Assembly: GCA_002353885.1 (NCBI GenBank)
Contig: DEKO01000043.1
Coordinates: 1-16,924, forward strand
Direction of reading: 5' to 3'
DNA: 16,924 nucleotides
Origin: Porphyromonadaceae bacterium UBA2720
GTDB lineage: Bacteria; Bacteroidota; Bacteroidia; Bacteroidales; Muribaculaceae
Shown: piece after piece, positions 1 to 7,058 of the stretch
How the letters are laid out: every line of letters starts with the position of its first letter
How positions within the stretch are numbered: the first letter of the stretch is position 1
Position numbers and translations under genes: made by a program
The notes under the pieces: model-generated
Databases searched by the model: none
Seen by the model: only the letters and a program-made list of their open reading frames with translations
Told to the model about the DNA's origin: nothing

Positions 1-96
1 GACGACCTGCCCGAGCAGGCATTCCTCAGTGTGGGCACCATCGACGAGGCCATAGCCAAGGGCAAGAAGTTGCTCGCCGAGGCAGCACAGGCTTAG
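1..96 (+). CDS. atpD: ATP synthase F1 subunit beta, C-terminal end (5' partial)
   Basis: The open frame from base 1 to the TAG at 94-96 gives 31 residues beginning DDLPEQAFLSVGTIDEAIAK and ending AEAAQA. The LPEQAF..VG.I..A..K pattern is the usual C-terminus of the catalytic beta subunit, which makes ATP at the F1 head. The rest of the gene, including the Walker motifs, lies before the window. It is followed by atpC, as in other Bacteroidetes, where beta and epsilon open the operon. Identification rests on a short tail plus context, but both agree. Confidence 0.93.
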   Translation, partial: DDLPEQAFLSVGTIDEAIAKGKKLLAEAAQA

Positions 97-232
97 TGTC
101 CGCGAGTTTTTAATAAAGTAGTTCAGTAGTTCAGTAGTTGCAGTTGCTCAGCCGACACATGGTTGTGGCTGAAAAACTGACCACTGAGAACTGAAAACTA
201 ATTAAGCATTGTGCATTAATCAATTTAACAAA
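97..232. other. atpD-atpC spacer with short direct repeats and a small hairpin
   Basis: This 136-bp gap inside the operon has no gene. It holds a tandem of the 9-mer AGTTCAGT(A) near 119-140, an interrupted stem at 148-172 (TCAGC/GCTGA and CACA/TGTG with a three-base bulge), and then tracts of the type ACTGA.AACTGAAAACT (168-200). No TAnnTTTG promoter is visible. Tracts of this kind recur in other gaps of this window and look like neutral AT-rich intercistronic repeats. Confidence 0.6.
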
Positions 233-469
233 ATGACACTCAAAATCATATCGGCTCAGCAGATTGAGTTTGAAGGCGAGGTGACCTCGGTGACCCTGCC
301 AGGTGCCATGGGCAAGTTCCAGGTGCTGAACAACCATGCGGCCCTCATTGCAGCACTGGCCTCGGGCCAGGTGACCTATGTCACCGGTGACGGCGAGACA
401 CAGACGCGCGACATCGAGGGCGGTGTGGCCGATATCAAGAACAATGTGGTGAGTGTGTGCATGTATTGA
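233..469 (+). CDS. atpC: ATP synthase F1 subunit epsilon, short form
   Basis: The protein is 78 residues. It is the N-terminal beta-sandwich of epsilon, which joins the gamma rotor to the c ring. Recognisable features are the start TLKIISAQQIEFEGEV, the segment SVTLPGAMGKFQVLNNHAAL near residues 23-42, and IEGGVADIKNNVVSV near the end. Enterobacterial epsilon is about 135 residues, with two C-terminal helices that inhibit ATP hydrolysis. Here the protein stops after the sandwich, so that regulatory arm is absent. ATG at 233 was chosen because homologous sequence begins there and it is preceded by the A-rich AACAAA; an in-frame ATG at 209 would add eight unrelated residues. It ends 4 bases before atpB. 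Confidence 0.93.
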   Translation: MTLKIISAQQIEFEGEVTSVTLPGAMGKFQVLNNHAALIAALASGQVTYVTGDGETQTRDIEGGVADIKNNVVSVCMY

Positions 470-473
470 TGTT

Positions 474-1559
474 ATGAAGAAAGCAATAACCGCAATAGTC
501 GCTCTTGTGATTGTAGCGCTCATGGCCTGGGGCTATGTCGACGCCATGCATGACAGCAAGGGCCAGATGGAGAAACCCAACCCGCAAGAGATCATCTTCG
601 AGCACTTGGGCGACGCCTATGGTTGGGAGGTGCCCTTCATGCACAGCAAGCGCATCCCGCTGCCTGTCATTGTCAGGGCGCAGGATGGCTCATGGCACAT
701 GTTCCTGTCAAGCCGGCTTGAAGGCGGAGCCAACTATCAAGGCTTTGAGCTGGCGCATGGCGGCGACTACAACAACAAGGTCGTGCAGGTGCTGCCCGAC
801 GGGTCGCAGTATCGCCCCGTCGACTTGTCCATCACCAAGAATGCTGCTGGCATCATCATCGCAGCGCTGTTGGTGATTGCCATGGTGTTCAAGGTGCGCA
901 ACTGGTACAAGAAAAACGGCATGAAGGCTCCACGGCGTTTCACGGCTGCACTGGAGCTGGTGGTTGACTTTGTCTACACCGACACCATCCGGCCCATCAT
1001 GGGCAAGGAAGCACCCAAGTATGGTCCCTACCTGCTCACAGCGTTCTTCTTTATCCTGACGATGAACCTGCTGGGACTGATTGTCATCTTCCCCGGCGGT
1101 GCCAACCTCACGGGCAACCTGGCTGTGACGGCTGTGCTGGCACTGGCAACCTTCTTGGTGACCAACCTCACAGGCACCAAGCACTACTGGAAGGAGATGT
1201 TCTGGCCCGAGGTGCCCACCGCACTCAAGTGCCCAGTGCCACTGATGCAGGTGATTGAGATCTTTGGCATCTTCACCAAGCCCATCGCTCTGATGATTCG
1301 TCTCTTTGCCAACATGATGGGCGGTCACATGGTGGTGATTGTGTTCATGTTGCTCATCTTCATCTTTGGCAGCATGTTTGGTGTGGCAGTCGGTGGTGGC
1401 ATGACCGTGTTGTCGGTGGCCCTGTCGCTGTTCATGCTCTTGCTCGACACGCTGGTGAGTTTCATTCAAGCTTATGTGTTCACTATCCTGTCGACAATGT
1501 TTATATCCATGGCCCATGTGCACGCTCATGCCGAGTCGGCGCCTGAGGCCGCAAAATAA
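474..1559 (+). CDS. atpB: ATP synthase Fo subunit a
   Basis: The protein is 361 residues of the membrane stator subunit that forms the proton half-channels beside the c ring. An N-terminal hydrophobic segment (about residues 2-22) is followed by a polar region of roughly 100 residues, then several membrane helices. The essential arginine is in PIALMIRLFANMMGGHMV, and the last helices include LVSFIQAYVFTILS before a His/Ala-rich tail. The long extracytoplasmic N-terminal part is common in Bacteroidetes a subunits and explains the length compared with about 270 in E. coli. The start at 474 follows the atpC stop by 4 bases; an ATG at 453 would overlap atpC and add seven poorly conserved residues. 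Confidence 0.95.
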   Translation: MKKAITAIVALVIVALMAWGYVDAMHDSKGQMEKPNPQEIIFEHLGDAYGWEVPFMHSKRIPLPVIVRAQDGSWHMFLSSRLEGGANYQGFELAHGGDYNNKVVQVLPDGSQYRPVDLSITKNAAGIIIAALLVIAMVFKVRNWYKKNGMKAPRRFTAALELVVDFVYTDTIRPIMGKEAPKYGPYLLTAFFFILTMNLLGLIVIFPGGANLTGNLAVTAVLALATFLVTNLTGTKHYWKEMFWPEVPTALKCPVPLMQVIEIFGIFTKPIALMIRLFANMMGGHMVVIVFMLLIFIFGSMFGVAVGGGMTVLSVALSLFMLLLDTLVSFIQAYVFTILSTMFISMAHVHAHAESAPEAAK

Positions 1560-1608
1560 CTTTACGAAAAAATTAATAATAACAAATAACAACTAAAAAA
1601 TTAAGACT

Positions 1609-1848
1609 ATGTTAGCAATGATTTTAGCAGAAGCTATGGCCAACCTTGGCGCAGCAATTGGAGCAGGTATCGCAGCAGTGGCAGCAGGTATCGGTATTGG
1701 TAAGATTGGCGGTTCGGCCATGGAGGCCATCGCACGTCAGCCCGAGTCGACAGGTGACATCCGTAGCAACATGATTGTGATTGCTGCTCTGATTGAGGGT
1801 GTCGCTTTCTTTGCACTGATTGTTTGCATCCTGGCTATCTTCATCTAA
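1609..1848 (+). CDS. atpE: ATP synthase Fo subunit c (proton-type by motif)
   Basis: The protein is 79 residues with two membrane helices joined by the polar loop ARQPE (residues 42-46). The ion-binding carboxylate is Glu63 in AALIEGVAFFAL. In Na+-type c subunits, a Gln in helix 1 and Ser/Thr after the Glu complete the site. By eye the Gln position is Ile30 and the residue after Glu63 is Gly, so I infer proton coupling. Glycine-rich helix 1 (GIGIGKIGG) fits tight ring packing. ATG at 1609 is used; an ATG at 1618 is also possible. It lies 49 bp after atpB in an A-rich spacer and 28 bp before atpF. Confidence 0.95.
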   Translation: MLAMILAEAMANLGAAIGAGIAAVAAGIGIGKIGGSAMEAIARQPESTGDIRSNMIVIAALIEGVAFFALIVCILAIFI

Positions 1849-1876
1849 TTTACTGCAACCCATAATCGTTTGACTA

Positions 1877-2374
1877 ATGGAACTTTTCAAGCCTGAATTT
1901 GGCCTGGTTTTCTGGATGTTTGTGGCATTCTTGTGCCTCTACTGCATCCTTGCCAAGTGGGCATGGCCCTTCATCATCAAGAGCATGGAGGAGCGGGCCG
2001 ACCTCATTGACAAGGGTGTGGCCTATGCGCAGGAGGCCAAGGCGCAACTGGACAATGCCAAGGCCGAGGCCGACCATCTGGTGGCCGAGGCGCGCCAGCA
2101 GCAGGCCGATATCCTTCGCGATGCCAGCAAGATGCGCAACCAGATCATCGAGGACGCGCGTGGCGAGGCTGCAGTCGAGGCCAAGAAGGTGACCGATGCC
2201 GCACTGGTGTCGATTGAGCAGGCCAAGAAGGAGAGCGAGAAGCAGATACGCCGCGAGGTGAGCGAGATTGCCTTGCAGATTGCCGAGAAGGTGCTGCGCA
2301 AGAGCGTGGCTAGCGATCAGGCGCAGCGCGAGCTCGTCGACAAGTATCTGAACGAGGTTGAGACCCAAAACTAA
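1877..2374 (+). CDS. atpF: ATP synthase Fo subunit b
   Basis: The protein is 165 residues: one N-terminal membrane helix (FGLVFWMFVAFLCLYCIL, about residues 8-25) followed by a long charged helix rich in Ala, Glu, Lys and Gln that forms the peripheral stalk dimer. The segment MEERADLIDKGVAYAQEAKA and the Ala/Glu heptad-like stretch to the C-terminus are typical. Length matches the family (about 155-165). It lies between atpE and atpH, 6 bp before the latter, and is surely cotranscribed. Confidence 0.95.
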   Translation: MELFKPEFGLVFWMFVAFLCLYCILAKWAWPFIIKSMEERADLIDKGVAYAQEAKAQLDNAKAEADHLVAEARQQQADILRDASKMRNQIIEDARGEAAVEAKKVTDAALVSIEQAKKESEKQIRREVSEIALQIAEKVLRKSVASDQAQRELVDKYLNEVETQN

Positions 2375-2380
2375 CCGACA

Positions 2381-2920
2381 ATGAACGACGGACTCATCCC
2401 CAAGCGATATGCCAAGGCCCTGTACAAACTGGCCGTTGAGAATGGCGACTCGCAGCAGATCTATGAGCAGCTCAAGCCACTGAGCCATGGCTTCCGTGGC
2501 CTGGACGACATCAAACGTGTCCTCCTCAACCCCTATGTCAAGGAAGAGGACAAGGGACGGGTGATGATGCAGCTGGTGGGGGCAAAACCCGGTAGTTCGC
2601 TCGACAAATTCTTGCTGCTGGTTATCCGCAACAACCGCGCCGAGATGTTGCGCAAGATTGCGCTGGCCTATGTGGCGCTCTATCGCGAGAAGCATGACAT
2701 CGCCAAGGTCGAGATTGTCTCGGCCACCGAGCTGCCGCAGCAGCAGAGCGATGCCATCGTCGACATCGTGCGCAGGCTCATGCCCACCACCACACTGGAG
2801 GTGGAGCACGAACTTGACCCCGACCTGATTGGAGGCTTTACGGTCAAGGTCGGTGATATGCTGCTCGATGCCTCGATCAAGAATGAATTGAAAAAATTGC
2901 GTTTAAAACTTTTAAGTTAA
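2381..2920 (+). CDS. atpH: ATP synthase F1 subunit delta
   Basis: The protein is 179 residues of the OSCP/delta family, which ties the top of the alpha3beta3 head to the b-subunit stalk. It starts with IPKRYAKALYKLAVE, the family's usual N-terminal helix, and ends with DPDLIGGFTVKVGDMLLDASIKNEL..L, the conserved C-terminal strand and helix. Length is normal. The gene sits 6 bp after atpF and 5 bp before atpA, consistent with one transcript. Confidence 0.95.
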   Translation: MNDGLIPKRYAKALYKLAVENGDSQQIYEQLKPLSHGFRGLDDIKRVLLNPYVKEEDKGRVMMQLVGAKPGSSLDKFLLLVIRNNRAEMLRKIALAYVALYREKHDIAKVEIVSATELPQQQSDAIVDIVRRLMPTTTLEVEHELDPDLIGGFTVKVGDMLLDASIKNELKKLRLKLLS

Positions 2921-2925
2921 TTCAA

Positions 2926-4503
2926 ATGATTAACCCAAGCGAAATATCCGACATACTGAAACAACAACTGAGCGACATTGAGCGCAATGTATCGTTCGAG
3001 GAGGTCGGTACGGTGCTGGAGGTGGGCGACGGTGTGGCACACGTCTATGGCCTGAGCAATGTCGAGGCCAACGAGCTCGTGCAGTTTGAGAACGGCGTGA
3101 CTGGCGTGGCCATGAACCTTGAGGAGAGTGACGTGGGTGTCATCCTGCTCAACGAGGTCGACTCCATCAGCGAGAACATGAAGGTGAGCCGCACGGGCGA
3201 GATTGCATCCATCCAGGTGGGCGAGGGCCTGCTGGGGCGCGTGATCAATGTCCTGGCCGAGCCCATCGACGGCCGTGGCAACATCGACGGCAAGCGCATC
3301 CGCCTGCCGCTCGAGCGCAAGGCCCCTGGCGTCATCTTCCGTCAGCCGGTCAACCAGCCGCTGCAGACGGGTCTCAAGGCCATCGACTCGATGATTCCCA
3401 TCGGCCGAGGCCAGCGTGAGCTCATCATCGGCGACCGACAGATTGGAAAGACGGCCATCGCGGTCGACACCATCATCAATCAGCGACAGAACTATGAGGC
3501 AGGCAAGCCTGTCTATTGCATCTATGTCGCCATCGGCCAGAAGGCGTCGACAGTGGCGGCACTGGTCAACACCCTCAAGGAGCACAACGCCATGGACTAT
3601 ACCGTGGTCGTGGCCGCTACAGCAGCCGACTCGGCGTCGATGCGCTACTATGCCCCCTTTGCCGGAGCTGCCATCGGCGAGTACTTCCGCGACACTGGCC
3701 GCGACGCACTGGTCATCTACGACGACCTGTCGAAGCACGCTGTGGCCTATCGCGAGATCTCGCTGATCTTGAAGCGCCCGTCAGGACGTGAGGCCTATCC
3801 GGGTGACATCTTCTATCTGCACAGCCGTCTGCTTGAGCGCGCTGCCAAGATCAACGAGAACCAAGAAGTGGCATCGGTCATGAACGACCTGCCCGAGGTG
3901 CTCAAGCCCATGGTCAAGGGTGGTGGGTCGCTCACCGCACTGCCCATCATCGAGACGCAGGCAGGCGACGTGAGTGCCTATATCCCCACCAACGTCATCT
4001 CAATCACCGACGGACAGATTTATCTGGAGACTGCTCTGTTCAATGCCGGTATTCGTCCGGCTGTCAACGTGGGTATCTCAGTGAGCCGTGTGGGTGGCAA
4101 TGCACAGATCAAGTGCATGAAGAAGGTGGCTGGTACGCTCAAGATTGCTCAGGCACAATATCGCGAGCTCGAGGCGTTCACCAAGTTTGGTGGCGACATC
4201 GACCCCGTCACGGCACGCACCATCGACACTGGCCGCAAGAACGAGCGTCTGCTCGTCCAGCCCCAGTACGAGCCCATGGCCGTCGAGGAGCAGGTGGCCA
4301 TCATCTATTGTGGTGTCAATGGCTTGCTCCAGCGTGTGCCCGTCGACCAGGTGGGTGAGTTCGAGAAGCTCTTCATCCAGTATCTGCGTGCCAAGCATCA
4401 GGCCGACGTGCTCGATGTCTTGCGCAGTGGCAAGATTGACGATGATGTCATGGACAAGCTCAAGGCTGCCGCCCGCGAGATTGCCGGCAAATATGAGAAG
4501 TAA
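2926..4503 (+). CDS. atpA: ATP synthase F1 subunit alpha
   Basis: The protein is 525 residues. The Walker A motif GDRQIGKT is at residues 169-176, exactly the classical position. The N-terminal beta barrel contains GTVLEVGDGVAHVYGL. AAIGEYFRDTGRDALVIYDDLSKHAVAYR carries the Walker B region, and the C-terminal helical domain ends in AAREIAGKYEK. Alpha holds the non-catalytic nucleotide sites and the alpha side of the catalytic interfaces with beta. No truncation or missing key residue is seen. It is followed by an unusually repetitive 162-bp spacer before atpG. Confidence 0.97.
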   Translation: MINPSEISDILKQQLSDIERNVSFEEVGTVLEVGDGVAHVYGLSNVEANELVQFENGVTGVAMNLEESDVGVILLNEVDSISENMKVSRTGEIASIQVGEGLLGRVINVLAEPIDGRGNIDGKRIRLPLERKAPGVIFRQPVNQPLQTGLKAIDSMIPIGRGQRELIIGDRQIGKTAIAVDTIINQRQNYEAGKPVYCIYVAIGQKASTVAALVNTLKEHNAMDYTVVVAATAADSASMRYYAPFAGAAIGEYFRDTGRDALVIYDDLSKHAVAYREISLILKRPSGREAYPGDIFYLHSRLLERAAKINENQEVASVMNDLPEVLKPMVKGGGSLTALPIIETQAGDVSAYIPTNVISITDGQIYLETALFNAGIRPAVNVGISVSRVGGNAQIKCMKKVAGTLKIAQAQYRELEAFTKFGGDIDPVTARTIDTGRKNERLLVQPQYEPMAVEEQVAIIYCGVNGLLQRVPVDQVGEFEKLFIQYLRAKHQADVLDVLRSGKIDDDVMDKLKAAAREIAGKYEK

Positions 4504-4507
4504 TAAC

Positions 4508-4549
4508 TTAAGTAGTTAAGGAGTTAAGTAGTTAAGGAGTTAAGTAGTT
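4508..4549 (+). repeat. 16-bp tandem repeat between atpA and atpG
   Basis: The unit TTAAGTAGTTAAGGAG occurs about 2.6 times without mismatch (starts at 4508, 4524 and 4540). It is followed by a looser GTAGTAG-rich tract to about 4578. The repeats begin within 5 bases of the atpA stop. They contain no open frame and no recognisable promoter. Slippage-type expansion is the simplest explanation. Confidence 0.85.
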
Positions 4550-4632
4550 TTCTGGTAGTAGAGTAGTAGGGTAGTAAGGCCGTTACTCTCGCCGCAACTG
4601 TGAACTCGTAATTCGAAACTCGTAACTCATAG

Positions 4633-4658
4633 CATTATTCATTATTCATTATTCATTA
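4633..4658 (+). repeat. 7-bp tandem repeat just before atpG
   Basis: The heptamer CATTATT is repeated at 4633, 4640 and 4647, with a partial copy at 4654, ending a few bases before the GTG start of atpG. A preceding stretch (4602-4630) has ACTCGTAA/ACTCGTAA-type direct repeats. The A/T-rich, unstructured run could help ribosome access in a Bacteroidetes host; this is inference. Confidence 0.8.
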
Positions 4659-4665
4659 GGAATTA

Positions 4666-5550
4666 GTGTCAACCCTACGTGAATTAAAGAGCCGCATCGG
4701 TTCGGTCGCATCGACCCAGAAGACCACGAGCGCGATGAAGATGATCTCATCGGCCAAGATGCGCAAGGCCACCTATCAGTTGCAGCGCCTGTCGCCCTAT
4801 CGCGCCATGGTGCAGCATGTGATCAGCCACTTGCTCGTCACCGACCAGGAATTCTCGTCGCCGCTCATTGCCGAGCGCGAGGTGCACCACCTGGCACTCG
4901 TGGTGTTCGGCAGCGACGATGGCCTGTGTGGCGCGTTCAACATCAATCTGTTCAAGCACTTGCTGGCAACCATCAACAAGCGCCGTGAGCAGCTGGGACG
5001 CGACCTGCGCATCACTGTCATCCCCGTGGGCAAGAAGTTGACCAAGGCGGCGATGAAGATTGCCGGCGACGGCCTGATGGTCGAGCCCACGGCACTCAAC
5101 ACGCGCAGCACGGGCAATGAGCTCACCGAGCTCACATCCAGCCTGCGACAGCGCTTTGTCGATGGCGAGCTCGACCGCGTCGAGGTGCTCTATATGCACT
5201 TCAAGAGCACGAGCCGTCAAGAGTTCACCTGCGAGCCCTTGCTGCCGGTGAGCTATGAGTCGATTGCGCAGCAGATGGACGCTCGAGCCGCTGCCGAGCC
5301 ATGCTTGTTCGAGCCCGACGCCAACACCATCTTCAACAGTGTGTTGCCGTTGCATCTGCGTGCCATGATGCAGGAGGTCTATACCGAGAGTGCCGCAAGC
5401 GAGCAAGCTTCGCGCGTGATGGCCATGCAGACGGCCAGCGACAACGCCAAGGAACTGCTCGACGAGCTCAACCTCGAGTACAACAAGTTGCGCCAGCAGA
5501 GCATTACCACCGAGTTGCTCGACATCATCGGTGGACAGGTGCAGCGATAA
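4666..5550 (+). CDS. atpG: ATP synthase F1 subunit gamma (GTG start)
   Basis: The protein is 294 residues, the central rotor shaft. Its N-terminus STLRELKSRIGSVASTQKTT leads into AMKMISSAKMRKA, the usual first coiled-coil helix. The C-terminus has AMQTASDNAKELLDELNLEYN and the second helix to LLDIIGGQVQR. The start is GTG at 4666: homology begins at the residue right after it, the in-frame codon before it (4663-4665) is TTA, and no in-frame ATG precedes the conserved residues. It follows a 162-bp repeat-filled spacer, the longest break inside the ATP synthase genes here. nuoI starts 78 bp downstream on the same strand. Confidence 0.95.
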   Translation: MSTLRELKSRIGSVASTQKTTSAMKMISSAKMRKATYQLQRLSPYRAMVQHVISHLLVTDQEFSSPLIAEREVHHLALVVFGSDDGLCGAFNINLFKHLLATINKRREQLGRDLRITVIPVGKKLTKAAMKIAGDGLMVEPTALNTRSTGNELTELTSSLRQRFVDGELDRVEVLYMHFKSTSRQEFTCEPLLPVSYESIAQQMDARAAAEPCLFEPDANTIFNSVLPLHLRAMMQEVYTESAASEQASRVMAMQTASDNAKELLDELNLEYNKLRQQSITTELLDIIGGQVQR

Positions 5551-5569
5551 TATGTTTATGCGTCTTGGA

Positions 5570-5597
5570 GGCAGGTCGTCAATGTGGGCGGCCTGCC
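5570..5597 (+). other. Hairpin between atpG and nuoI
   Basis: GGCAGGTCG (5570-5578) pairs with CGGCCTGCC (5589-5597), including one G-U pair, around a 10-nt loop. No T run follows, so it does not look like an intrinsic terminator. It sits between the ATP synthase and complex I coding regions and could be a processing or stability element that sets different mRNA levels. That role is inference. Confidence 0.5.
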
Positions 5598-5628
5598 TGC
5601 CGGGACCAATCGAAAAAACTTAGAAGAA

Positions 5629-6195
5629 ATGAGCATCAAGGATTATTTCGTTTCACTTTTTAAGGGCATTCACAGCCTGATAAAGGGTATGGAGGTCACT
5701 GGCAAAGAACTGGTCACCCCCAAAGTCACCGAACAGTACCCCGAGAATCGGGCTACGCTGAAGATACCAGAAAGGTTCCGTGCCACGCTCACGCTCATCT
5801 ATGATGAGAACGGGAACCACAAGTGCATCGCTTGCCGCACGTGCGAGCGCAACTGCCCCAATGGTACAATCCACATCGACACACGCATGGTCGACCTGCC
5901 TGGCGGCAAGAAGAAGCAGAAGCTCGACAAGTATATCTACGACTTGGGCAGCTGCACATTCTGCGACCTGTGCGTCACAACGTGTCCCACACATGCGCTG
6001 GAGTTCTCCAACGACTTTGAGCAAGCCGTTTTCCGTCGCGAGGCTCTAGTCAAGCAGCTCAACTATCTGCCCGAGAAGGACGAACCCGTTGCTCCCGCAG
6101 CACCGGCAGCTCCTGCCAAGCCCGCAGCCGCTGCAGGCCAGGCCGCGCAGCCGGTTTCGCCTAAGAACGAAGAAAACAACGAAAAACAAGAATAA
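5629..6195 (+). CDS. nuoI: NADH-quinone oxidoreductase subunit I (NuoI)
   Basis: The protein is 188 residues and carries the two 4Fe-4S clusters (N6a/N6b) that pass electrons from the peripheral arm of complex I to NuoB. Both ferredoxin motifs are complete: Cys66, 69, 72, 76 and Cys109, 112, 115, 119 (CIACRTCERNCP and CTFCDLCVTTCP). The segment RFRATLTLIYDENGNHKC precedes cluster one. Residues 153-177 form an Ala/Pro-rich, low-complexity stretch, and the protein ends in a charged Asn/Glu/Lys tail, both beyond the usual fold. ATG at 5629 fits the family start (MSIKDYFVSLFKG); an upstream ATG at 5584 would add 15 unrelated residues. nuoJ starts 2 bases after the stop. Confidence 0.95.
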   Translation: MSIKDYFVSLFKGIHSLIKGMEVTGKELVTPKVTEQYPENRATLKIPERFRATLTLIYDENGNHKCIACRTCERNCPNGTIHIDTRMVDLPGGKKKQKLDKYIYDLGSCTFCDLCVTTCPTHALEFSNDFEQAVFRREALVKQLNYLPEKDEPVAPAAPAAPAKPAAAAGQAAQPVSPKNEENNEKQE

Positions 6196-6197
6196 CA

Positions 6198-6719
6198 ATG
6201 GAATCAGTAGGAAATCTCATCCTTTACTTTGTGGTGGCACTGGTCATCATCGTGTGCTCGGTGCTGACGGTCACCACGCGCCAGATTCTGCGCTCGGCCA
6301 CCTACTTGCTCTTTGTGCTCTTTGCCACGGCAGTCATCTACTTCCAGATGGACTATGCCTTCTTGGGCGCAGTGCAGATTGCGGTATATGCCGGTGGCAT
6401 TGTCGTGCTGTTCGTGTTTGCCATCCTGCTCACACATCAGCCCGGCAAGGATGCTCATCAGGTCGAGTCGTCGAGGCGAGTCTTGGGCGCTGTTGCAGCC
6501 CTGCTGGGTGTGGCGGTCTGTGGCTACGGCATCTTTGCTTATGCCAACTTCTGTAAGTGCAACTTAGAGCAGTTGCCGGCCGACAAGGTGTCAATCGAAA
6601 GCATTGGCCATTTTCTGCTCAGTACCGATAAGTTTGGCTATCTGCTGCCGTTTGAGGCCATCAGTGTGTTGCTGCTGGCTTGCATCATCGGTGGTGTGGT
6701 GATTGCCCGTCGTCGTTAA
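6198..6719 (+). CDS. nuoJ: NADH-quinone oxidoreductase subunit J (NuoJ)
   Basis: The protein is 173 residues with five predicted membrane segments, part of the NuoA/J/K/H bundle linking quinone reduction to the antiporter-like subunits. The conserved patch is the third helix region, DYAFLGAVQIAVYAGGIVVLFVFAILL (about residues 51-77), which includes the tyrosine and glycine pair characteristic of NuoJ and the pi-bulge helix. Length is normal. The gene begins 2 bp after nuoI and ends 22 bp before nuoK. Confidence 0.93.
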   Translation: MESVGNLILYFVVALVIIVCSVLTVTTRQILRSATYLLFVLFATAVIYFQMDYAFLGAVQIAVYAGGIVVLFVFAILLTHQPGKDAHQVESSRRVLGAVAALLGVAVCGYGIFAYANFCKCNLEQLPADKVSIESIGHFLLSTDKFGYLLPFEAISVLLLACIIGGVVIARRR

Positions 6720-6725
6720 TCAAGA

Positions 6726-6732
6726 AAGGAGG
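6726..6732 (+). promoter_or_regulatory. Strong Shine-Dalgarno before nuoK
   Basis: AAGGAGG lies 9 bases before the nuoK ATG at 6742. A near-perfect anti-16S match is unusual here: the other starts in this window have A-rich leaders without such a motif. It decides the nuoK start over the in-frame ATG at 6703, which would overlap nuoJ. Confidence 0.75.
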
Positions 6733-6741
6733 AAACAGACA

Positions 6742-7053
6742 ATGAATCTCACATTACTCATGTATCTGGTGCCCAGCCTGGTTATGTTTGGCTGTGGCGT
6801 ATATGGCTTTCTGACGCGCAAGAACATGATTGCCATTATGATTTCGCTCGAGCTGATGCTCAACTCGGTCGACATCAACTTTGTCGTGTTTAACCGCTAT
6901 CTCTTCCCCGACCAGATGGACGGCATGTTCTTCACGCTGTTTGCCATTGGCATCGCTGCCGCCGAGACAGCTCTGGCATTGGCCATCATCATCAACGTCT
7001 ACCGTGTGGCACGAAAGGTTGACATTAACGAACTCACAAAACTGAAATTCTAA
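6742..7053 (+). CDS. nuoK: NADH-quinone oxidoreductase subunit K (NuoK)
   Basis: The protein is 103 residues with three membrane helices, an MrpC-like small subunit of the complex I membrane arm. The two membrane glutamates needed for proton transfer are present: Glu37 in ISLELMLNSVDINF and Glu75 in IAAAETALALAI. Length and motifs are standard. The start is set by the Shine-Dalgarno at 6726-6732. nuoL starts 5 bp after the stop. Confidence 0.95.
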   Translation: MNLTLLMYLVPSLVMFGCGVYGFLTRKNMIAIMISLELMLNSVDINFVVFNRYLFPDQMDGMFFTLFAIGIAAAETALALAIIINVYRVARKVDINELTKLKF

Positions 7054-7058
7054 CGACT

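Noticed and set aside
708..1592. Long minus-strand open frames opposite atpB, nuoL, nuoM and other genes
   Set aside because: They are His/Gln/Asp-rich shadows of GC-rich coding sequence on the + strand and resemble no family.
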